NCBI GenBank assembly: GCA_016840515.1
Contig: JAEOSF010000028.1
Coordinates: forward strand, 1-45,010
Origin: Candidatus Borrarchaeum yapensis
GTDB lineage: Archaea > Asgardarchaeota > Sifarchaeia > Borrarchaeales > Borrarchaeaceae
Length of the DNA: 45,010 bases
Direction of reading: 5' to 3'
A model generated the notes under the pieces. That model ran no database searches. It saw only the letters and a program-made list of their open reading frames with translations, and was not told where the DNA came from. Numbering within the stretch: position 1 is the first letter of the stretch; each line of letters begins with the position of its first letter. The position numbers and the translations under genes were made by a program. Of this stretch, positions 9,301 through 17,569 are shown in pieces.

Positions 9301-9566
9301 TCTTGACAAACAAAGTGTACACTTGGAATGCAAAAAATGACTCATTCGATTATTTAGGGAGATCAGTAAAGCTCGAGCAAATTGCAGAACATTCTGGTAT
9401 GACTCTTGATGATCTTTGGCATGAAATTGACAAACGAAAGGTTGTACTTGGTTACATGTTGAAAAAGGGTATTCGATTTTATCAGGATGTAGCTTCAACT
9501 ATTCGAGGATTCTATAATAACCCCGATCGTATGTATCGGAAAGCTAAACGTGGAATGGGAATGTGA
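6372..9566 (+). CDS. Type II/IV secretion (VirB11/TadA/GspE2-like) ATPase with intein
   Basis: A 1064-residue precursor. After removal of the intein (residues 296-839) the mature ATPase would be 520 residues, normal for archaeal pilus/secretion ATPases. The N-terminal part carries FGRLEPLLRDQTIEDISCDG (about 130-150). Walker A is GGIASGKTT at residues 267-275. The Asp-box region is split by the intein at TIED / TAELNIPH. Walker B is PDFIIVGEIRG at 885-895, followed by the His box GHLGMATMHGDS. The enzyme would power assembly of a type IV pilus-like or adhesin system at the membrane. No TadC-like membrane partner follows, since the next gene is on the other strand, so the partner must lie elsewhere. 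GGTGGG precedes the ATG. Confidence 0.92.
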   Translation: MTIPNEIKDEKLKEKTETEEELKVPILEESYPLIPPFAYAQIKTDPKTRRTMYHVIEVPLKKKESTVVILIKQKMIENIDVIFGTLEEDKEKMEYLREKIEAIWKKEKIEIDHDESFDKVLYYVSRDFIGFGRLEPLLRDQTIEDISCDGVGIPIYIWHRKYESVPTNLIFRNEEELNGTITKIAQRSGRHISIANPILDASLPDGSRVQLTYGKEVTQRGSTFTIRKFRADPLTITDLLQFNTLNTDMAAYLWYLIENRHSALIAGGIASGKTTLLNTLSMFIRPGLKIVTIEDSVSADSEIWIHRNNKFERIAIGDLVDELFELYGFQNSGGYEVLTENPEDIKVFSMSPDCEVQLTDVSSFIRHRVTKQGIEIVTTSGRRIKVTKDHSLFTLSPEGHIIPIDADSLQIGSRIAVPRFLPFDSYTRTESGVVNLLQHLGELKRFYIEGEPIKRVLWSYQKFLIEEQGLNENTFKWRLRSSVISCEHLDAVLRRGHTFSSEEIALLSLRGRSGGARIPLIISITDRLLEIVGLWIAEGSYDINSILITGKSEEVRDIVHDFGRELGLTPGDHSDGVTLMLNSAILKVVFEKVLELTGHADTKRVPTWIFNLPNAKIAKVLKGLFSGDSYVGKHEIQYASQSIELLKDIQTLLLRFNIQACMPALPYERDKTYRLRISSVPQLDTFRTNIGYFQEYKTRALDAAAARSSSKHDITDTIPLSLDIIEQLKATTDKKFHFSSYENILQASLGRRYLQEIVSYLEDSKPHLTHYSLNAQTATVSELKLTTSVYQSLKDLAHSDLLWDTIKEIRWFKFDNEYVYDLSVPEAENFITENIVAHNTAELNIPHENVISSIARTGLGLEEDGLKRGSVTLFDLLKASLRQRPDFIIVGEIRGQEAYFLFQAMATGHLGMATMHGDSVSSVIHRLESKPMNIPRTMLTSLDTVCVQRKVRYGGVHIRRSIDIQEMVGMDAVTNELLTNKVYTWNAKNDSFDYLGRSVKLEQIAEHSGMTLDDLWHEIDKRKVVLGYMLKKGIRFYQDVASTIRGFYNNPDRMYRKAKRGMGM
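7257..8888 (+). mobile_element. Intein with LAGLIDADG homing endonuclease
   Basis: In-frame 544-residue insertion inside the secretion ATPase. It starts with Ser1 (SVSADSEIWIHR, block A) and ends NIVAHN, with Thr as the first residue of the C-extein. Block B is IKVTKDHSLFTL, with the TxxH-type pattern. The endonuclease core has two LAGLIDADG-like blocks: IVGLWIAEGS at protein residues 531-540 and VLKGLFSGDSY at 620-630. Block F is VYDLSVPEAENFITE. All splicing residues look intact, so splicing should work. The acidic residues of both dodecapeptide motifs (E538 and D628) remain, so the endonuclease may also be active. It sits at a conserved ATP-binding motif, a common intein site. Confidence 0.92.
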
Positions 9567-9575
9567 TTTTTCCCT

Positions 9576-9869
9576 TTATTTACTAATTTTAATTCTTGTC
9601 GAATTGTCAGATGATTTATGATCTACATCCAGAGCGAACTGATTGATTGTCTGAAATAACTCTTCTTTTATATAGCGTCCACAGCTATAGGCTTCAACAG
9701 CGATCTGCAATATCTCAACTTTTACCATAATATCCTCATTCTCACAAAATATTCCACCGTTATCTTCAACTCTTTCCCAATATCGATAAAAACAGTTTTG
9801 CGCTGCAGATAATGATATATCACCTTGAATAAACCTAAGTAGTTCTCTAATCAATTCAGGATAATTCAT
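9576..9869 (-). CDS. Small helical protein, unknown
   Basis: A 97-residue mostly helical protein beginning MNYPELIRELLRFIQGD. Conserved-looking aromatic and acidic residues (YRYWERVED, CENEDIMVKVEIL) suggest a folded domain. The general pattern of a short all-helical protein with a tyrosine-rich N-terminus recalls small immunity-type or colicin-immunity-like proteins, but I see no specific family signature and no toxin partner. It is convergent with the secretion ATPase, with 9 bases between their ends. A weak purine-rich stretch precedes the ATG. Confidence 0.5.
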   Translation of the reverse strand: MNYPELIRELLRFIQGDISLSAAQNCFYRYWERVEDNGGIFCENEDIMVKVEILQIAVEAYSCGRYIKEELFQTINQFALDVDHKSSDNSTRIKISK

Positions 9870-10137
9870 TTCTTTTTTCGTTCTCGCTTTTTGGTTTTTT
9901 AATGACTAAGATAGTTAATTTTCGAGATTCACCTCTGAAGTATCTTATAATAGTTTTGATATTATTCAGGTACTTTCTGTGATATTACTTGTATTCAATT
10001 TTTGTCGCTGTCTGTCATACAAATGTTGTTTCTGTCGTTTATTGTTTTAGGATTTCAGTTTCACAGAGGGGTCTCTCTTGCAATATAAGTCGCCATAACA
10101 ATTGTTTGAATGTGAATGTGAAAATAACTTGGAATTG

Positions 10138-10404
10138 ATGTCGTTGATGTCCTTAAAAGAATCCTTTGAACCTATTGATCGCCAAAACCGTTTTTTCAAT
10201 CCTATTGGAAACTATAAATCTACATTCAAGAAAAATGGAAAGATAGTCTATATTGAAATCAAAGATCTTCAAGAGCTGAAAATAATTTCTAAACGTTTAG
10301 AAAAACCAATATTTTACGATATACACTATTACTATGTTATTTTCGATGATATCCATTATCGAACAAGAAGAATTGACAAAATACATCAAAAATATGGTAT
10401 CTGA
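10138..10404 (+). CDS. Small protein of unknown function
   Basis: An 88-residue reading from ATG 10138; the same frame extends to a TTG at 10102. The protein is basic in the middle and rich in tyrosine and isoleucine near the end (FYDIHYYYVIFDDIHYRTRRI). This could be a small alpha/beta fold with the pattern beta-KDLQELKIISKRL-helix-beta. A TATA-like AATATAAG at 10082-10089 would place transcription start close to the first ATG. No family was recognised. Two further small same-strand genes follow, all separated by short gaps. Confidence 0.45.
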   Translation: MSLMSLKESFEPIDRQNRFFNPIGNYKSTFKKNGKIVYIEIKDLQELKIISKRLEKPIFYDIHYYYVIFDDIHYRTRRIDKIHQKYGI

Positions 10405-10457
10405 CTTAAAATTTTTAAAAAAAGTCGGTTAAAAAATAATCTTTGATCCATTTAATA

Positions 10458-10766
10458 ATGAATAGGTTAGCTATTGGAGTTCACCAGCAGATGGCAGTTC
10501 TTAAGAAAACAAAAATATCGCAGCCTTATGATCCATTAAGAAAAGAGGATCGAATTGAGGCTTTACTATTGTCATATACATCTGAAGAACCAGAATGTCC
10601 ATTTTATAAATGTGATAACCCAGATGTGAGATCAAAATGCCTCCTCGATCCAAATACATGGCGTACCTGGGACTGTAAAGGATTAACGTTTTTTCAAGGT
10701 CTTTGTTGTGGTTATGTTCTTAATGCCATAGAAACGAATTCGACTACACATCTAGAACAATATTAG
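10458..10766 (+). CDS. Cysteine-rich small protein, unknown
   Basis: A 102-residue product read from ATG 10458; ATG 10491 is an alternative. The C-terminal half holds six cysteines in the order EECPFYKCDN, RSKCLLD, WDCKGLTF, GLCCGY. This spacing could hold a metal or an iron-sulfur cluster. The region RKEDRIEALLLSYTSEEP before it is helical. An AT-rich TAAAAAATA about 28 bases upstream of 10458 would fit a leaderless message. Family not recognised. The following gene is also short and has a CC.CK cysteine cluster, so the two may work together. Confidence 0.5.
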   Translation: MNRLAIGVHQQMAVLKKTKISQPYDPLRKEDRIEALLLSYTSEEPECPFYKCDNPDVRSKCLLDPNTWRTWDCKGLTFFQGLCCGYVLNAIETNSTTHLEQY

Positions 10767-10796
10767 CAAAAATCAATTTAATTTTCATTAAAGAAG

Positions 10797-10804
10797 TTTA
10801 AATA
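10797..10804 (+). promoter_or_regulatory. TATA-box-like element for the 10822 gene
   Basis: TTTAAATA lies 17 to 25 bases before the ATG at 10822, close to the usual archaeal TATA distance from a transcription start at or just before the start codon. GAGG at 10811-10814 would then lie near the 5' end of the RNA. Confidence 0.4.
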
Positions 10805-10821
10805 TGACATGAGGCAAAAAA

Positions 10822-11049
10822 ATGCGTGATTATGCTCTAAATGTTTGCTGTAAATGTAAACGAAAGGATTGGGTGCCTGTCACACAAGAGGATAGAGACT
10901 ATGCCTCTAAAAATGGTGGTCTGTTTATTCGGATTGTTGATCATGGAGATCATTTTTTGGAATTACATATTGATTCTAACGGGGCTGTGCGACGTGAATA
11001 CATATCTGAGAAAACACCTGCAACTATCACAGCAGCTATTTCTTCTTAG
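10822..11049 (+). CDS. Small CxxC-type protein, unknown
   Basis: A 75-residue protein. It opens with VCCKCKRKDW, a compact cysteine cluster, and then has a beta-rich section GGLFIRIVDHGDHFLELHIDSNGAVRR that ends in a basic turn. The order of strands with a DHGDH and a DSNG turn looks like a small independent domain. GAGG lies about seven bases upstream of the ATG. A stem-loop begins at its stop codon. I know of no function; zinc binding is a fair inference but three cysteines alone do not complete a site. Confidence 0.6.
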   Translation: MRDYALNVCCKCKRKDWVPVTQEDRDYASKNGGLFIRIVDHGDHFLELHIDSNGAVRREYISEKTPATITAAISS

Positions 11050-11074
11050 GTGATATTTTGTTCTTTTATCACCT
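11048..11074 (+). terminator. Stem-loop at the stop codon of the 10822 gene
   Basis: Perfect 8-bp inverted repeat AGGTGATA (11048-11055) / TATCACCT (11067-11074) with an 11-base T-rich loop. It overlaps the TAG stop codon and is the strongest hairpin in this part of the window. Its position suggests transcription termination or RNA 3'-end protection. The right arm also contains ATCACC, the reverse of the archaeal Shine-Dalgarno word. Confidence 0.5.
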
Positions 11075-11142
11075 CAAAGTAATGAAAGAAAAATAACTAA
11101 TAAAGCTTTAAACTTTAATTCTGAGTCACTAGAAAAAGGAAA

Positions 11143-12951
11143 TTATTGTAATTTAATTAATCGTTCCTTCCATAGTCGAAGTCGATTTAATAATTCGGGT
11201 TGATCAGCAAAACGTACTTTCTGTCGTGCACGTCGTATTTCATATGTTACTGGACTTTGAACACGTGTTTCTAAAATTGCGATTAATTCATCCAGATGCT
11301 TTTGTATTTCTTCTCCAGAAGTTGCTGAAGAGATTTGTAATATACACTGATCCATAAGTTCTTCTAGTGTGAGTTGCTTCCACTGATCTCTCTTGACAGG
11401 TGTCTTACCTGTAAGGAAAACTTGTCCAGATTTCAGAGAAACCATCCCTTCATGAATCAACTCATCGACAAAAGACTGTATCTCTGTTTCATTATGTTCT
11501 GTCATTCGAGCAAGCGACTTCACAGTAGCTGATCCTATATCTCTCAATGCGAGTGGTATTTTAAATACCGGAAATTCACTTGTTAACAGCAGTTCCAGTT
11601 TTTCCTTAAAGGGTGTTTGTCTAGTTGTTTCTAATAAGAAATGTGTCATTGCAAATGATAGAGTTTTGGCTGTTGCACGATTCTCACTCAACTCAATTTC
11701 ACGTTGATTTAGGGATTCGTTTATCTGAGCCAGTTCAGTTTCTTTTTCTTTCAAATCCTTTGTTATTTCATTTAAATTATCACGCATTGTCCTTACATCT
11801 AAGTTTAATGCTTCAATATCAACTTCAAGGTCTTTTATTCTAGTTTCTTTTGCAGAAATCGATTTTTGTGCAACTTCGTATTTTTCAGTTAATTCTGTAA
11901 GATTGAGTTCGAGAGCAGAAGCTTTCTTTTCAAGTTCGTTTGTTCTATTCTCATTTTGGGTGATCTCATTCTGTAACTGTGAAATCTCTTCATCCTTCTG
12001 TTTAATGGTATTTTGTAATTCTTCCATATTCATAGTTTTAGTATCCAATTCTTTTTGTGCTTCTGATAGTTCTGCTTCCAATTTGGTGATTGTATCGGCT
12101 TTTTCCTGAGTTAACTTATTGAATCCATTAATTTTTTCATCTTTAGTGTTGATAGCATCTCTTAACTCATTCATTTGCGTTTCTAAAGTGTTTAACTGGT
12201 TATCTTTTGTCTCTGCATTTCCTTTCAATTCATTAATTAGTTGTTCTTTAGCAGTAACTTGTCCCTGTAATTCTTCATAGGCTGTTTCTTTACTCTGAAG
12301 TGCGTTTTTTAAATCAGTTACTTGTTCATTACTACTTGTTATCCTTTTTTCTAAATCTGTAATTAGTTGATCTTTGTTTGCAATTTGAGATTTTAACTGT
12401 TCAATAATACCATTTAAAGCACTATTCTGCTCATTTAAAGTGCCAATGTCAGTCTGTAAAGTTGAAATATCGCTACTTAACTGCGATTGTTTCTCCCCCT
12501 GAAACTTCAGATCAGTCACTTGATTTTGTAACTCTTTAATGCTGTTTTGTGCTTCACGCACTTCTCCTATACGTAATTCAAGTTTTATTTGTAAGTCGTT
12601 TACTTTTTCTTCAAGTGAACTAATTGAACTCGCTTTTTGAGATACTTCTTTTTCTATTGCTTTAAGCATCGTCTCATTTTCTGTAAGTAGCCTCTCCTTT
12701 TCTGTAAGTTTGTTGTTTAATTCACTAGATTCATTATCTTTTTCAGATAATTGAACAGTTAAAGTATCAATTTTTGATTGCAAATTCAATTGCAAATTCG
12801 AAAACTCTATTTCCTGCCCATTGATTATAGCTTGTTTTTCTTCTATTTCCCTCTCAATCTTGAAAATAATTTCTTCTAATTCTTTTATCCTCTCTTGAGA
12901 GGCTATAATCTTTGATTCAAGTTCTTCGATTTTTTGACTATTATCTTCCAT
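11143..12951 (-). CDS. Long coiled-coil protein with C-terminal winged-helix-like domain
   Basis: A 602-residue protein. Residues 1 to about 420 are one nearly unbroken heptad-repeat coiled coil rich in E, K, Q and N, interrupted by short polar stretches such as LSSDISTLQTDIGTLNEQNS. After about 425 a globular helical region follows: FAMTHFLLETTRQTPFKEKL, then a winged-helix-like section LALRDIGSATVKSLARMTEH with EIQSFVDELIHEGMVSLKSG, and a basic helical tail. There is no Walker motif, so it is not an SMC ATPase. It could tether DNA or membranes, or act as a scaffold. ATG 12951 is preferred over GTG 12960, with AAGTGA five bases upstream. Such proteins are frequent in Asgard genomes. Confidence 0.75.
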   Translation of the reverse strand: MEDNSQKIEELESKIIASQERIKELEEIIFKIEREIEEKQAIINGQEIEFSNLQLNLQSKIDTLTVQLSEKDNESSELNNKLTEKERLLTENETMLKAIEKEVSQKASSISSLEEKVNDLQIKLELRIGEVREAQNSIKELQNQVTDLKFQGEKQSQLSSDISTLQTDIGTLNEQNSALNGIIEQLKSQIANKDQLITDLEKRITSSNEQVTDLKNALQSKETAYEELQGQVTAKEQLINELKGNAETKDNQLNTLETQMNELRDAINTKDEKINGFNKLTQEKADTITKLEAELSEAQKELDTKTMNMEELQNTIKQKDEEISQLQNEITQNENRTNELEKKASALELNLTELTEKYEVAQKSISAKETRIKDLEVDIEALNLDVRTMRDNLNEITKDLKEKETELAQINESLNQREIELSENRATAKTLSFAMTHFLLETTRQTPFKEKLELLLTSEFPVFKIPLALRDIGSATVKSLARMTEHNETEIQSFVDELIHEGMVSLKSGQVFLTGKTPVKRDQWKQLTLEELMDQCILQISSATSGEEIQKHLDELIAILETRVQSPVTYEIRRARQKVRFADQPELLNRLRLWKERLIKLQ

Positions 12952-13240
12952 CTTCGTCACTTGCCATGATTTTTTATTTAATTACTCAGAATAATGATAA
13001 CTAATGGATATACTAAAATACTCTCAAATAAAGTTTTTGAGCATCGTACTTTAAATCTTCTAGTGAATTCTTTAATTCTTCCGCTTCTTAATAGTAGATC
13101 AGATTTAGCTTCCGATTTAAATTAGAAATCTCTTAAAAAAGCACGAATATGTTCAAAATAGAAAACCTAAGGAAAAATAATTGCATAAGCAGTTTAAATT
13201 AATGATTAAAAGGAATTTAACAAAAGGAATAAAGAAGAGG

Positions 13241-14098
13241 TTATTTTGTAATTTCTATAGCTGCATAGCCTACTACTTGTCCATAATTACCAGAAGTGTC
13301 ACCACTTGTTGTATATGATAATAATTTGGCATCTTTTGCACCAAGGAGTTTTGTTGCAGTAATCATCGCCATTACCGGTCCATAGCCACACATACTGATA
13401 CTTAATGATGATACAGTATCGTACAGTTTTTCTTCATTCAACTCTAATATTGCATCGATTGCCTTTCTATCTTTTTCTTGTGCCGTTTCATGGGGCTCGT
13501 AGTGAGAGAAGTCAGTTGAGGCGATAATAACCGCGTTTAGTCCTGAGTTCTTTACCCCCTGAGCTATAGCTTGCCCTACATCTTTTGCAGTTCTTACGTC
13601 TTGGAGCATCATACTGATGGGCACAAACTTAAATTCATCTTTGTAAAGGAACTGCAGGAAAGGCAGCTGGACTTCAATTGAATGCTCCGCTTGATGACCC
13701 GTAGACTCTACATCGATTATTTCGCTCTCATCTGCCTCTAAGATTACTTTGGCAACACTAGAATCTATTGGAACATCGCCTAGCGGTGTTTTCCATATAC
13801 CAGATTTCATGAGTGAAATGCCTGAGCCTAAAGGTGTATGGTTAGGGCCTAAAATGATGAATACATCAGGTTTTCTCTCTAATGAAAGCTTAAAATAACT
13901 ATGAGCTGCAGTAGCTCCAGAATAAATATATCCGGCATGAGGAGCCACTAAACCAAGAATTGTGGGCGTTAAGTTGCCGATCTCTTCTGGGAGTTTTCCC
14001 GGACCTAACTTATTTAAGAAACATGTCTTAATATTTTCTTTTAGTCTGTTTGGATCAAGATCATAGAACATACCAGCTACTACAGGTCTACGGATCAT
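13241..14098 (-). CDS. MEMO family protein (AmmeMemoRadiSam protein B)
   Basis: A 285-residue protein that begins RRPVVAGMFY, as the family does. Metal-site motifs are APHAGYIYSG (His54), ILGPNHTPLG, HQAEHSIEVQLPFLQ, STDFSHYEPH and MCGYGPVMAM. The C-terminus SGDTSGNYGQVVGYAA is also typical. MEMO proteins are structurally related to extradiol dioxygenases. In archaea they usually occur with an AMMECR1 protein and a radical-SAM protein, forming a proposed but unresolved modification system. Neither partner is seen here. GGGGG precedes the ATG. Length and motifs are complete. Confidence 0.93.
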   Translation of the reverse strand: MIRRPVVAGMFYDLDPNRLKENIKTCFLNKLGPGKLPEEIGNLTPTILGLVAPHAGYIYSGATAAHSYFKLSLERKPDVFIILGPNHTPLGSGISLMKSGIWKTPLGDVPIDSSVAKVILEADESEIIDVESTGHQAEHSIEVQLPFLQFLYKDEFKFVPISMMLQDVRTAKDVGQAIAQGVKNSGLNAVIIASTDFSHYEPHETAQEKDRKAIDAILELNEEKLYDTVSSLSISMCGYGPVMAMITATKLLGAKDAKLLSYTTSGDTSGNYGQVVGYAAIEITK

Positions 14099-14243
14099 TT
14101 TTTTTCCCCCTATTTAGCTCTAAATAAAGTTGATCTGTTTTTTTGCAGTTTTTTAATTTATTATAATATTGCAGTAGCCTCATATAAACTTAATATCCAG
14201 GGAAAATGATTAAAAAAAAGTGAAAAGGGAGTGCCCTTTCAAG

Positions 14244-17200
14244 TTATAAGAGTGCAGGAATATTCATTTCAATGCCCTTGGGAACAAATTGATCCATTTG
14301 ATGTGCTAGGTAGCCTTGTTGATCTGGCCATTCGACTAACAAAGTTTCAATGAGATGTTTTACCCAGCTCTCATTGTATTCTTCCTTTTCAGTAACGATT
14401 ACGAGAAGATTTTGTATTACTGTATCTCCCTGAATGCCTGAATCTTCTGCCACTGTTACCAGTTTTACAAAGATATTCTCATTTGGCTCTTCCAATTTGA
14501 ACTGGTCTCTGGTTACTGCCATAGTGTAAAAACTTGTAAGCTTGGTGGGATCCATTATCACACTGCTAAATTCTGTTTCAGGAATAAAGACACGAAATTC
14601 CTTAACTATAGGTCCTAAGATGATGTCAAACTCCACCAGAAATATGGCCTTTACACCAAATTCTGTGGGGTCCACCATTTCAGCCCACAAACTGGGTTTC
14701 TGATATACAAGATTCAAATCAACCATCTGTGTTTCACCTTCAATTGCACTATCGGATTGCAGTTCAGATAATGATGATAGGGGATCGGATTGGGGTGTAC
14801 GAATAAAGAAGAAGTACATTAGTCCACTGATAGCGCCACATACACCAATTACAGTCACCATGCTGAATAATAGCGACATGTCTGAAAGACTTGCTATCAA
14901 AGGAAGATTTAAACCTCCTTGATGCTCCACTGTGGCCTGAATTTCAAATTCCACTGATTCTTTGATATCATGTCTATAGAAGACTAAACGAATTAGGTAA
15001 TCACCGTTATCAAATTCTTTCATTGAGAATGTAGCAACACCATATTCATCAGTCTGAATCGTTGTATAATAGTCACCTTGAGAGAGTCCTTGTAAGTATT
15101 CTGAATTGGCATTAACGTTGTTCTCACCGTAACCGTCAATATAAAAATCAACGGAAGTGTTCGACAGCGCTGTACCATTTGCATATTGGAATACAATGGT
15201 TAGAGTGCTATCAGGATTTTCCTGAACATCAATATATAAGCGTTCACCGACCATTACTGTCTTTTCTATAGTCTCTACATTAATAGCATCTTGAATGGAG
15301 TCAAATTTAATCTTGACCTTGTATTCTCCAATTGTATCGGGCGTAACACTTACCTCGATACAACCATCTTCGTCAGTTTTTTCACTTATTAAAAGCTCAT
15401 CATCAAACCAAATTGAAACCTTGACCTGTATTGGTTCGTTGTTATAATCTTTGATAGTAAGCTTTATGTCGCAGGTATCTCCAAGTTCGATTCCTTCATC
15501 CAGGTCTAAATCAATATCAGGCTTATATTTCACCGTCAAAGTTTTAGTCGTTGTTTTGATGTCAGAGACAATTTTTATTTTCTGAGTTCCTATTTCATCT
15601 TGGACTGTCATTGTAAGTTCTGCTTCACCTTCGTCATTTGTGGTTGCTTCATCCACCAGTAACCATTCGCCATCAACCCAAGCGTAAATTTCGACATTGA
15701 TATCTGCCTTTGGTTCTCCGTCTTCTCTTACCTGAACCTTTACTGTATGTTGTTCTCCACTTTCAACAGTTAAATCATTTAGAATTGTGATTGAACTAGA
15801 GTGAATAGCAATAGTTACGATATCAGATGTACTAGAATGATAATATCCGCTCGCCATGAACTCTGCGCGAATCTGTTGAGTTCCTAACAAAGAATTATCA
15901 ACTAACCACTGAAACAAAGCTATACCATTCAAATCGGTAGTTTGAGAGCCAAGCAGGGTGTCTCCTGCATAAAAGAAGATTGTATAGCCTTCCAGACCAT
16001 TTAGTATATTATCTGTCAAAGTAGCTATGATTTCAACAGTATCTCCTGGCTCTGCGTCCGCAACTTGTAATTCTATGTGAAGATCAGTATTGGCAAATAC
16101 GTACACCTTTTCTTGTACTTCGTTGCTTAATACATATTGAGGAATATTAACTAGCCTGACTACTAAATCATGTTCCCCAACAGTAGAATCGACTGGAATA
16201 CCGTATGTGAGTTCTGTTTGCCCATTGCTATCCGTTACATTACTTGCAATCACTTGATCTATTGTAGCATCGTATAACTCAACAGTATAGTCTGATAATC
16301 CATTAGTTGATTCATCAGTTACTGTAACACTGACTATAATTGAATCTTCTCTTTCCACAGTTGTAGAACTAAAAATAGCATTAACTGTGACGTTCATGTA
16401 AACCGTTAAAGATTCTGAAACGTCCGAGAAATTGGGGTCACCCTCATACACAGTTGCTTTTATTGTGTGTACACCGTAATCTGCATCTAGAGGAACTGTG
16501 TAGTCATATGTAGCGAGACCTTGATCATCTGTAATCGCACTGCCAATCAAAGTTTCGTTATCATAGAAGTTTACTGTAACTCCAACTTCAGGTGCTGAAC
16601 TAAGTGAATCTGTAACAGTTGCATTTATGGTTACAATTCCACCTCGATTGATATCTGTAGAAGATAATTCAAGATCGATGGTGTACGGATTAAGAAACTC
16701 AATGGTTGCATAGGCTACCAGTATTTCTCCACTTAAAGGTATTGTAGCAGTAGCATTTATTTGGTGTACTCCAACCGGGCGATTTATGGGAATTTGCCAA
16801 TCGTATATTACAATACCGTCATTATCAGTTGTTGTAGAAAGGATCCAATAATTCTCAGCGGATGTTTCGTCATAAAAATCAATAGTTACGTCAGGGAAAG
16901 GATTACTTGAGTTATCAAGTACCGTCGCTTTAAGTTCCACTGTTGATCCTTTGAGTTGTCGATCAGGTGTTATTTCTAATGTAATTGAGAGTTCATCACC
17001 AAGGATATTTATATTTGTAGTGTAGTTGTATTCTGGAGATCCTGATAATTCAGCTCTAAGAATGTGGATTCCAAAGGTAGCATCTGATGGAATTGTATAT
17101 GCAAATATAGCATATCCTTGATCATCGGACATCGCATTGCCAATAAAAATATCATCATCATAAAAGTCGACAGGTTCGTTGATATAAGGGATAGAAAATT

Positions 17201-17390
17201 CATCAGTTACTCTAGCTGATAGAGTCGTTTGTTGATCTCTTTGTAATGCTGATGGATTTGCATCTAATGTTATATTATATGTAGCAGCTTCAGCTCTATT
17301 ACTGTTTATTGCGACAAATATCATTAGTACTGCCAAAAAAAGGATTATGAATAGCCTTGTCTTTCTATTCCGTAATTTCTCAAATGTCAT
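14244..17390 (-). CDS. Large Ig-repeat receptor-like surface protein with cytosolic domain
   Basis: A 1048-residue type I membrane protein. An N-terminal signal peptide (basic KLRNRKTR then a hydrophobic core) ends near ATYNITL. Eight repeats of roughly 90-100 residues follow up to about residue 825. Most contain a VTD.. turn, a strand V.FYD, the motif DDQGxA and an IPxxxxxGxHxI strand, as in bacterial Ig-like (Big) domains. A transmembrane helix lies near 832-857 (SMVTVIGVCGAISGLMYFFF). The last 190 residues are predicted cytosolic and form an alpha/beta domain starting KAIFLVEFDIILGPIVKEF. That GP-containing strand pattern recalls longin/DENN-type N-termini, an inference from pattern only. 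ATG 17390 has GGTG eight bases upstream; GTG 17408 is an alternative. Confidence 0.82.
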   Translation of the reverse strand: MTFEKLRNRKTRLFIILFLAVLMIFVAINSNRAEAATYNITLDANPSALQRDQQTTLSARVTDEFSIPYINEPVDFYDDDIFIGNAMSDDQGYAIFAYTIPSDATFGIHILRAELSGSPEYNYTTNINILGDELSITLEITPDRQLKGSTVELKATVLDNSSNPFPDVTIDFYDETSAENYWILSTTTDNDGIVIYDWQIPINRPVGVHQINATATIPLSGEILVAYATIEFLNPYTIDLELSSTDINRGGIVTINATVTDSLSSAPEVGVTVNFYDNETLIGSAITDDQGLATYDYTVPLDADYGVHTIKATVYEGDPNFSDVSESLTVYMNVTVNAIFSSTTVEREDSIIVSVTVTDESTNGLSDYTVELYDATIDQVIASNVTDSNGQTELTYGIPVDSTVGEHDLVVRLVNIPQYVLSNEVQEKVYVFANTDLHIELQVADAEPGDTVEIIATLTDNILNGLEGYTIFFYAGDTLLGSQTTDLNGIALFQWLVDNSLLGTQQIRAEFMASGYYHSSTSDIVTIAIHSSSITILNDLTVESGEQHTVKVQVREDGEPKADINVEIYAWVDGEWLLVDEATTNDEGEAELTMTVQDEIGTQKIKIVSDIKTTTKTLTVKYKPDIDLDLDEGIELGDTCDIKLTIKDYNNEPIQVKVSIWFDDELLISEKTDEDGCIEVSVTPDTIGEYKVKIKFDSIQDAINVETIEKTVMVGERLYIDVQENPDSTLTIVFQYANGTALSNTSVDFYIDGYGENNVNANSEYLQGLSQGDYYTTIQTDEYGVATFSMKEFDNGDYLIRLVFYRHDIKESVEFEIQATVEHQGGLNLPLIASLSDMSLLFSMVTVIGVCGAISGLMYFFFIRTPQSDPLSSLSELQSDSAIEGETQMVDLNLVYQKPSLWAEMVDPTEFGVKAIFLVEFDIILGPIVKEFRVFIPETEFSSVIMDPTKLTSFYTMAVTRDQFKLEEPNENIFVKLVTVAEDSGIQGDTVIQNLLVIVTEKEEYNESWVKHLIETLLVEWPDQQGYLAHQMDQFVPKGIEMNIPALL

Positions 17391-17569
17391 TTGTGCTGCA
17401 CCAATCACCCATTTATTTTAAAATATTTTACAAATAACAATTCTCATTTAAAATAGGTAAAACTTCCTTTAAAAAGAGCTAAACCTTCTTTTTAAATTAG
17501 AATCTAACTTTATAATACAGAGAATTTAGAAGAATGGTTTTTTGATGCTATTTGACTGGTTAAAGTATA

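Noticed and set aside
10841..11053. 70-codon frame overlapping the 10822 gene
   Set aside because: The overlapping frame with GAGG site and cysteine cluster is better supported.
11143..12951. SMC/Rad50 ATPase
   Set aside because: There is no Walker A, Walker B or ABC signature; only the coiled coil resembles SMC.
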